A DNA stretch of 64,000 nucleotides from Xenoacremonium recifei (taxonomy: Eukaryota; Ascomycota; Sordariomycetes; Hypocreales; Nectriaceae), in assembly GCA_012184525.1 (NCBI GenBank), contig WOFQ01000006.1:1-64000 (forward strand), written 5' to 3'. Each line of letters starts with the position of its first letter. The first letter of the stretch is position 1. Below the pieces are notes generated by a model. It was not told the DNA's origin. It made no database searches and saw only the letters and a program-made list of their open reading frames with translations. A program made the position numbers and the translations under genes. Shown one piece after another: positions 56,828-64,000 of the stretch.

Positions 56828-58652
56828 ATGACTATCAACGAAGTGCAGTCCGGTAGAAACACTCCTGACGGCGTATGTACGCCTGTCAGTGAGCAGTCTG
56901 GCTATGTATCTGACGAGACGCTGTCAGACAGCAAGCCTTGGGATCCCACCAAGCTGTCACCAGTAAGTTCCAAGACACAGCCTTTCGAACAGTTCAATTT
57001 GTTTGTTTTAGACGACATGGAAAAGAAAGATTACAGACCAAGATCCTTCGAGTTTATGTTAGCTCGAGTTGCGGATTCACAGTGACTTGGCTACATAACC
57101 AACACAACAATTGCTAACTAAGTCTGATGGTCTAGTGGCGGAAGATACACATCATGGTAGCAGGCTTCACCTGCACATTCAACGGAAACCTCGGCTCATC
57201 TATGCCCTCCGGTGCTCTCGACGCCATCTCCTCGTCCTTCGGCGTCACAAACCACGTCCACCTCACTCTGCTCAACTCCCTCTACATGGTAGGATATGTC
57301 CTCGGACCCCTCCTCTTTGGGCCTCTGAGCGAGTACATCGGCCGCCAACGCGTCCTCATCGGCACCTTTCTGGGCTACATCGTCTTCATGCTCGCCTGTT
57401 CCGGCGCCCCTAACTACGCGGCACTGTTGATCTTTCGTCTGCTTTGTGGTGTCAATGCCGCTGCTCCAACGACTGTCATTGGCGGCCTGTATGCTGACGT
57501 CTTTGACGACCCGTCGACTCGGGGAATGGCCATGGCACTGTACATGACGGTGACGACCATGGGGCCCTTGTTTGGCCCCATCATCTCAGGCTTCTCATCC
57601 CAGGTCTCTTGGCGATGGCCGTTCTGGATCGCTACTTTGATTGCTGCTCTTGGACTCCCGATTGTGCTCACGATCCCTGAGACTTTCGCGCCTGTCTTGC
57701 ACAACCGACATGTGCGTAGGCGTCTCAAGGAGGGAGCAGACACATTCGATGCGGAACAGGAACTCAAACCATTCAACGTATGCAAGATCTTCCTGCGCCC
57801 CTTTACGTTGATGGTGACCGAGCCCATCCTGCTGTCGACGTCCTTATACTTGGCTCTCGCATATGCGGTGATGTATCTCCTATTCGAGGCGTACCCGATC
57901 CTCTTCCAACGTGAGTATCACTACACCTGAAGTCTCTAGAACTACTTCTTACATCCATAACAGAGCACTACGGACTTTCACCAGGGATGGCAAGCTTGGC
58001 ATACCTACCCAGTACGAACCTCTTCTACCACTATGCACTGAAACCTCATAGCTAACACAACTCAACAGTGGCCTTTGGAGTCATCTTGTCCCTCGGCGTC
58101 TTCGCCCTCTTTACCTGGATCCACGACCGCCAGGCCAAAGCAGGCACCAAATGGGCAAACGACGAGATTTACCGCCGCCTACCTCTCGCATGCATCGCCT
58201 CGCCATGGTAACCATTCCCCTCCTTACTGCCCTTCACCAACCATCGCTCTAACATTATCCCCCCCAGCATGGTCATCTCGCTCTTCTGGCTCGGCTGGAC
58301 CGCCTGGCCCTCCATCTCGCCCGCCATCCCCATGCTCTCAGGCATCTTCTTCGGCAACGGCTTCCAGCTGCTCTTCCTCGGCATGATCAACTACCTCACC
58401 GACGTCTTCCGCCAGAACTCGGCCTCAGCCCTCGCCGCCGCCAGCACCACCCGCTCCGTCGGTGCCATTCTCCTGCCTCTTGCTGCTCAATCCATGTATG
58501 ACCGCCTCGGCATCCACTGGGCGCCCTCGCTGCTTGGCTTTGTCGCCCTTGTCATGGGTATTATTCCTTTTGTGTTTATCAAGTATGGCGATCGCCTGGC
58601 GAAGAACAGCAAGGCGGCGAGGGAGGCTTTTGCTCTTAAGGAGCAGGCATAG
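56828..58652 (+). CDS. MFS multidrug-type transporter (DHA1-like); 5' model uncertain
   Basis: A 12-span major facilitator antiporter of the fungal drug:H+ type. From 57136 the model is solid: exons 57136-57910, 57964-58011, 58069-58207 and 58268-58652, all in phase. Family marks include VAGFTCTFNGNLGSSMPSGA in helix 1, the motif A-like loop LLFGPLSEYIGRQRV, GFSSQVSWRWPFWI, ILFQQHYGLSPGMASL across a splice, and MINYLTDVFRQNSASALAA. The N-terminal exon begins at the ATG at 56828 with a hydrophilic tail (SEQSGYVSDETLSDSKPWDP), typical of this group. Its join to 57136 is unclear. A good intron (GTAAGT at 56963, TTTTAG at 57011) leads into a frame that stops at 57060, and the alternatives need weak donors or a micro-exon. 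The usual DPxNPxNW motif before helix 1 is not found. The substrate is unknown; the divergent regulator suggests inducible efflux. Confidence 0.8.
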
Positions 58653-59791
58653 GGGATTAGCCGTAGTTACGAAATAATGCGGTGATGAATTGCATTATGG
58701 TTAAATTGTATTAGATTGGCGCGGCGATGAGGAACTACACGATGAAATTGCATTAGGTCGGCGCTGGAAAGGAAAACATGGGACGTTAACGACATAAAAT
58801 GGCACTTGGATTTCTTATATTTATTCATTAATGTATAGACGTATTTAGGACTAATGAGCACTCGATCCCCTGCACTAGAATCTTGCACCTGGACATCAGA
58901 TGCATGATAGAACTCAACAAAATGGCAACCCAGATCCATTCGTGTCGTAACGCCATCAAGGTCCACGCCACAAAACACATACCGGTCAGCTCATGACAAC
59001 CCCCATTGGCGCATCTCCCCGAGCCTCTTCCCGTCTCGGGACTTCGACCCAATCACCATCCAGGTCGGAGCTCCGATGACGGCTGTACGAAGAGGGCGTT
59101 CCGGTCACTTCTCAGCGAGTCTCACAGCATCGTTGCATAAGGTATTCATGTCGGGCCTCAAGCCAGGGAACGCTTTGAAACGGTCTGAACCGGTGTCTTA
59201 TAACCACTATCAAACCAACAATCACTCTCTTCGGCCGTATGGTCCGTCCCGTCATTCCCACATCCCATCCGTCCCCTAGACGCCTCCTCCCCTTCCGTAT
59301 AGATGTCCCCATTATAAAACACTGCCCATCCCGTCGTGATCCAGACATATGCACGTCAATGCCACCCAAACAATAAAGAAACACACATAAAGAACCAAAG
59401 CGCCCACGCCGTCCGGATTGCCCCCCTTCCGAAAACCAGTGAATGCCTTCGTCCGAACCAGAGCTTAGATCGACATCCCCCTCACAAGCTTCAACATACA
59501 TGCTGTGCTTGATGCGACAGAGCCCCCTTTTCATGTTGTACAACACACGTATATACTGTAGTCGCCACCAGCGGGCCATCTGCAGCGCGGCATACAATGC
59601 CCAAGAATGGAAAGAGAAAAGAAGTAAAAAAAAGGGGGGGGTTGTCACATGTATAGTACAACCAGATGAGAAACCAAACTTTCACCGTGTACCTCAGCCG
59701 CCATTCTTCAGCACCTCTTCGGGTCAATGTGAGTCGTCCCGGAAGTAGCAAATGGCTGAAGAGTTCTGTAATACCTCTTCAGCCCACCATG
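58653..59791. other. Convergent intergenic region
   Basis: 1.14 kb between convergent genes (MFS and phosphodiesterase), containing both 3' untranslated regions. AT-rich at 58680-58860. A G run and A run (around 59627-59641) suggest a low-complexity patch. No gene supported. Confidence 0.55.
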
Positions 59792-62660
59792 TTAGTCCGT
59801 CATGGCAGTTGGCGAACTAGAGCCTTTATGCCTCCTGAAGAACCTCAGATCCTTCAGCGTAAACCTGCTCGGCCGCTTCCTAAGCGACTTGCCTTCGGCC
59901 TTGCCAATGCTGCTGCTGTTGGAGCCACCGTTCGAGATCGTCTCCTCGTCTGGGACCTGAGGGTCGTGCTGCATCGTCATGGGCGAGTCCTTCAGGCTCG
60001 GCGACGATACGTTGATGCCAGGGACGCTGATGGGATGGTCTCCGGAGTCCCCACTGACAATGCTGGTGCCTCGTGTGCTCGGTGACATGGGCATCTTGCC
60101 CGTCGTCGCGCTGGTGGCCTGCGAAGCCCAGTCCCCAGTGAAGGTACCTGAGACGCTGCCCTCGGTAGTCTCGCTGCTGCGTTGCTTCGACGACGGGAAG
60201 GCCTTAGAATCCGGATAGCTGTCTCCGCGGTTTCGACAATGAAATGGGTCGCTGTTCGCAAGGTCCCGCACGGCATCAAAGCTTGACGCAGATCCATTCA
60301 TCCGATCATACCCCCCAGGAGTATCGGAACTGTAACCCTCCTTAATTGTCGGTTGACTCGGCGGAGGCGAGAGTTCAGTATTACTCCAGTCGTCGTCCAT
60401 GCTTGGAGGGAGAGGAAGTTCGAGCTGTGCAACTGGCGTGCTGTCCGAGTTTCTGTCCGAAACGTCAGTCTGAGCCGTCGAATCTTGACCCTCGTCCTCC
60501 GCTGCAACGGCAAAGCTCATCGTCCTAGGTGAGAAGGTGCCGTCCCTCTGAATGCGAAGCCGGGCCGGGTCGTCCATCTGCTGCTTAGCCTTCTCCTCCT
60601 GAATCTTGAGCTCAAACATGCTCTTATTGATTTCCAGCTCCTCGACAGTATACTTCATCGCGGGCATGATGTCGGCAACGCCTTGGAATAGCGGAATGGC
60701 AAAGAGGTTCATGAAACCTAATTGGTTCTTGGCCAGAGATTCCATGTCCTGTTTGGGTGGAGCCATCAGGGAGGAAGGGATCTCCAGCTCGCCCTCCATG
60801 CTCGCTTGGCGGGAGAACTCCTCTGAGAGAATGTACGTCCACTTGAGTGCAGTCTTATGATTTCTCGCCTGTGATGGGTTAGCGTCCATCTTAATCAATT
60901 GAATGGGATATATTCCGTCTTCGATCCAACATACCACATTACTTATATCAGCGCATTTAATCAGAAGTGAGCAGGCAAGCGCCTTGGACTCCTCAATCTG
61001 TCGTCCATTCCAGCCATCTGTGCTGTTATTTACCTGGAGCTTTTCTTGCAGATCCCCAAGCTTCTTCATGTAGTCAAAATGGTTCTGCATGTCAGTCGCC
61101 AGGATGGAGCTGATCATCAGGTTGCGCATCTTGCTGTCATCAAAAGTGGCGGGCCAATATCTTCGTAGAATCTGCGAGAATGCCGCACAGTGAAACGACT
61201 CCAGGACGGACCGATCGTTGTACAGTTGGGCGAGAGGAGCATTGAGTTTCACGAGGAAACCATTGTTGACACCGGGGTGCCCGACGTCGTGACCGATGGC
61301 CGTGATGAGTAGCGTCAAGGCCTCAAACGGTTCCAGAAGCGAAGCTAGAGGCGACTTCTCGGGAATTGAATCGGCGGCAGCGTCGGGATAAGGCGGGAGG
61401 GCGCCGATGTGGACGAGAAAGCTGAACGTCGCCTGGAGAACATCGACTACGTGGCGGAAGTTGTGATACGGCACAAAGTTATTGTACGCAGCACGGCACG
61501 CGCTGAGAAAGCTCATCAACTGGTCTAGCGATATCGTTAGTCTGTGGGTGGCTGCAGGGTTGCTTAGGCCGAGACAAGCCAAGATGTGTTTGCCTTACCT
61601 GTCGGTATCCGCCATCGCTCAAGCTCGGGCATTGCCAAGGCGTGCTTGAACATGTCCAAAGCTGCGACCAACAACTCATCGTCGGTGAACGAGTGTGCAC
61701 AAAAGTGCCAGCTTCCGACAGCGGTCGAGATGGCCGCCTGCCTCTCGGAAGACACGGCAATATGGACGTGCGAGATTTGATCCTCGTTGGTCGGTATCCG
61801 GCAGATACCTTTCATCAGACTTGAGACCATCGCCTCGCGGAGGTAGGCATACGGCTTCTCCTCGTTAACGCCCACCCACGATCGTTTCCGCCCTTGCCGG
61901 ATCTCTAAAAGGGCCTGCTGCTCCTTTGCGGCTTCCTTATGGGCGCGGTAGGCACAAATCTCCAATGAAGTTATGCACTTGTAGTTCAGCGGGCTAAGGA
62001 TAACGTCCACCGCACCGAGGTCGAGACATTTCCTGATCAGCCTTCGGCTAGAGTCCAACGTGGACAAGGGGGCCGTGAAAGGCTCTACGGCGCCATCTGT
62101 CATGGGTTCATCCTCTGAGACATCTTTCGTTTGCGGCATGCTGACAATGGGAATAGGGACGACGAGCTTCGAGATGCTCCGCAGATGTGCCTCGGTGATG
62201 ATCTTTTGCAACAGTTCGAGACCGTACAGATCCTCGTCGGGAGTGTGTATTTCGGGCTCGGAACTCGTTGCATCGCTCGAAGGTGACGGCGATGATGATC
62301 TCGCGCGCAACTCGTGAGAATGTTCATCGCTGGGGAGGTCTAGTAGTACGATGGTGGGTTTCATATCGAGCATTGGGTCTTCTTGCAACTCAAAGAGCTT
62401 CGGCAAACAAGTCGCACCAGAGGCACACACATGGACTATGGCAAAGTTAGAAAGGAAGAACATGGCTTCAGGGCATCTTCCCACGTACCATCACCAAAGG
62501 CATCTAACAGTGGTCGAATGTCTTGCCGGACATTGTCTGGCTCGGGGTCGGAGGATACGTCATCGGATGCTGTTTGTGAGGGTTCGCGAGAGGCTGAGAT
62601 TAACCGCTGCTGACGGACGTTCTTGTGAACGTATAAAACATGACAAGCGGCGCGTTCCAT
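59792..62660 (-). CDS. PDE2: High-affinity (class I) 3',5'-cyclic-AMP phosphodiesterase
   Basis: Hydrolyses cAMP to AMP and so limits protein kinase A signalling; the orthologue class is yeast Pde2 and Magnaporthe PdeH. Four minus-strand exons are predicted, 62660-62489, 62435-61599, 61524-60935 and 60868-59792, giving about 891 residues, matching filamentous-fungal relatives. The catalytic HD-type domain carries the PDEase signature YHNFRHVVDV (H357, H361) and AIGHDVGHPGVNN (H415, D416, H419), with the later metal ligand in KCADISN. The N-terminal half is a regulator-like region (PTIVLLDLP, GAVDVILSPLN) resembling a response-regulator receiver fold, although this is only a resemblance. The C-terminal 300 residues are Ser/Pro-rich and end in RFTLKDLRFFRRHKG. 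The third intron (60869-60934) is stop-free and a multiple of three, so an unspliced reading wrongly inserts 22 residues after KCADISNV. Confidence 0.92.
60869..60934 (-). other. Stop-free intron of 66 bp inside the phosphodiesterase gene
   Basis: The donor is GTATGT, a GCTAAC branch lies near the 3' end, and the acceptor is CACAG. It interrupts the catalytic domain right after KCADISNV, where phosphodiesterases continue with an Ala-Arg type sequence; splicing restores VARNHKTALKW. The length is divisible by three with no stop. Confidence 0.85.
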
Positions 62661-64000
62661 GGCGATGATGGAGAGCTACCAGTCTTGCGACTGGAGCACG
62701 GAGGCCCTTCGGGCGGGTTTCCCTTTCGTGAGCCAAGAGGAGGGATTGTCCGGGTGATTCGAGTCCCGAAAGACTGGAATACGACAAGTCTAGGGGACGG
62801 GGTATACCAACGACGCGGTCGGTGGTGGCCGTGTTGAGCCAATTGCGACTTTGCTAATGTTTCGTAGGGAACGCTTCTTCTGCCACAACCGCAGCACTCG
62901 ACAACAAGCACGGTTCAAGATTCACCACGCATACGTAGAGCGAATGTTTCTGATCTGTTTTGTGAAGGCGACCGGGCTTTGCGACGGAGGGAATCTCGCC
63001 AAGGAGGTGGCTGCAGCTCGTTGTATATATCCGGGAGGACGAAAGCAACAGGTCAGGTCACACCAACCAGTGCATGAGTTTTCGTAGAAGCGTCGGACGA
63101 AAAGCGGCCAGGCCAGGGCGCGAGAAAGGCAGGAGGAAAAAGTTGGTGTCGCAGTGTGTCGCAGTGGCGGAGGGCGTCGGCAGACGACAGGACAGAACGG
63201 AGGTTTTGAACGGATTGGGACGAGATTGAAACTGCAAGTCGCAAGAGGCAAACGTCGTCAGTCAGGAGGGATCGGCATAGGGTCGCAGACGGTCGAGGAG
63301 CAAGGTTCCGGGGAAGGCGTATGGGCGTGTGGGAGGAGGAGTATTCGAGGCGGCAGCGGCAAGGAACTACCAGGCAGGATGCGACGATCGAGAGCAGAGA
63401 GCGTATAGAAGAGAGAAGGAGAGACGAGGCAGACGGGGAGGAGGGCAAGGCAGGAGGAGACTGCATGCAGACAGGATCCCACAGCCAGGCCGGGGAAGAT
63501 GCAAGATGATGTGCCAGACACGACAGGGCGAGAAGGGCAACGGCGAATTCGAGAAAAGGCGGAAATTTGCGAGAACAAGATGGGATCGACTTGTGTGTGT
63601 GTGGGTGGTGTTTGGGGCGGTTGCAGGGCCGGGCGAGGGAGCACGAGCACGAGCACGCGTGCGCAAGGATGGATGATTGAGGATGGTGCCAGAGACGAAT
63701 GGAGCCGTGAGAGGGGACAAGGAGAGGAGGAACGACTTACCTGAAGAGCGCAATGGCAACGAGAATGTGGTGGTTGAAAGAGAGTGAAGAGAAGGAGGAG
63801 AATTCGATCCCGAGAGTGGTGATGAAGTGTGGGTTTCGGTCCAGGAGAGCAGAGAGTTGAATGCGCAGGAACCGGGCTGGAAGAGAAGAGGAGAGGCAGG
63901 ACAGTCGTCGTTGTCGTGATCGATGGCAAGGTCAGAAGTGCGCGAAGGAGGTCCGTGGTGAAGCCCAGCAGCAGCAGAGGAGCGCAGCGCAACGCAACGC
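62661..64000. other. Leader and promoter region of the phosphodiesterase gene
   Basis: About 1.34 kb upstream of the minus-strand phosphodiesterase start. On the minus strand it is strongly C/T-rich from about 63250 to 63990, typical of a long fungal 5' leader. Many long, overlapping open frames here are low-complexity artefacts. No other gene is supported up to the window edge. Confidence 0.55.
63735..63744 (-). other. Consensus splice donor in the phosphodiesterase leader
   Basis: On the minus strand the sequence reads CAG followed by GTAAGT, a perfect fungal 5' splice site, about 1.1 kb upstream of the coding start. It suggests an intron in the 5' untranslated leader. The acceptor cannot be placed with confidence. 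Confidence 0.4.

Noticed and set aside
62690..62780. A GATTCGAGTCC segment resembling a tRNA B-box
   Set aside because: No matching A-box upstream at the right distance and no cloverleaf pairing could be drawn.
63258..63992. A 244-codon minus-strand open frame rich in Leu, Ser and Pro
   Set aside because: Translation of a C/T-rich leader; low complexity and overlapped by other frames.

Overview
The window is eukaryotic nuclear DNA from a filamentous ascomycete (Pezizomycotina). A Sordariomycete, perhaps Hypocreales, is my inference from protein flavour and architecture, not a proven placement. Supporting signs are short 46-116 bp GT-AG introns with CTAAC/CTGAC-type branch sites, a Zn2Cys6 transcription factor, an SDH1 flavoprotein, a CGR1 homologue, a fungal high-affinity cAMP phosphodiesterase, and a NACHT-ankyrin NLR-like protein. 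The first 67 bases are a pure G run that cuts into an intron, so the left edge is probably a contig end or sequencing artefact.

Layout. 91-518: 3' end of a membrane protein gene. 1496-4390 (-): Ser/Pro-rich low-complexity protein, followed by a gene-poor stretch of almost 6 kb. 10324-21184: a housekeeping block with CGR1 (rRNA processing), a tail-anchored coiled-coil protein, a PXB-PX-DUF3818 lipid-binding protein and SDH1 (respiratory complex II) with three inverted CCAAT boxes upstream. 21185-38416: the most interesting segment. It holds a protein of unknown function (-), an acidic helical protein (+), an intracellular ankyrin-subtilisin (-), a beta-rich protein with an alanine-rich tail (+), and a 10-exon hydrolase-like/NACHT/ankyrin/SPRY protein (+). 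38749-39912: a 3-dehydroshikimate dehydratase gene broken by one in-frame stop. 40180-45005: a GRF zinc-finger protein and a Met/Gly-tailed protein, followed by a second large gene-free region of about 5.4 kb. 50439-58652: a long-chain alcohol oxidase (GMC family), a Zn2Cys6 regulator and a divergently transcribed MFS transporter. 59792-62660 (-): a class I cAMP phosphodiesterase with a long GC-rich leader.

How the genes relate. The ankyrin-subtilisin and the alanine-tailed protein are head-to-head over about 630 bp. The NLR-like gene follows the latter in the same direction after 349 bp. Fungal NLR-like proteins and intracellular subtilases are associated with non-self recognition and programmed cell death, so this looks like an immune-type island. 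The NLR-like protein appears catalytically degenerate at each site I could inspect: GHNTGA replaces the hydrolase GHSxGG, the Walker A lysine is asparagine, and Walker B acidic residues are amidated. The alanine-tailed protein shares a spaced motif domain with the unknown protein at 21185-22759. The Zn2Cys6 regulator and MFS transporter share a 505 bp divergent promoter, with an alcohol oxidase next door, which is a common layout for a small metabolic or efflux unit.

Exon boundaries were worked out by hand from splice-site consensus and reading phase. They are predictions without transcript evidence.
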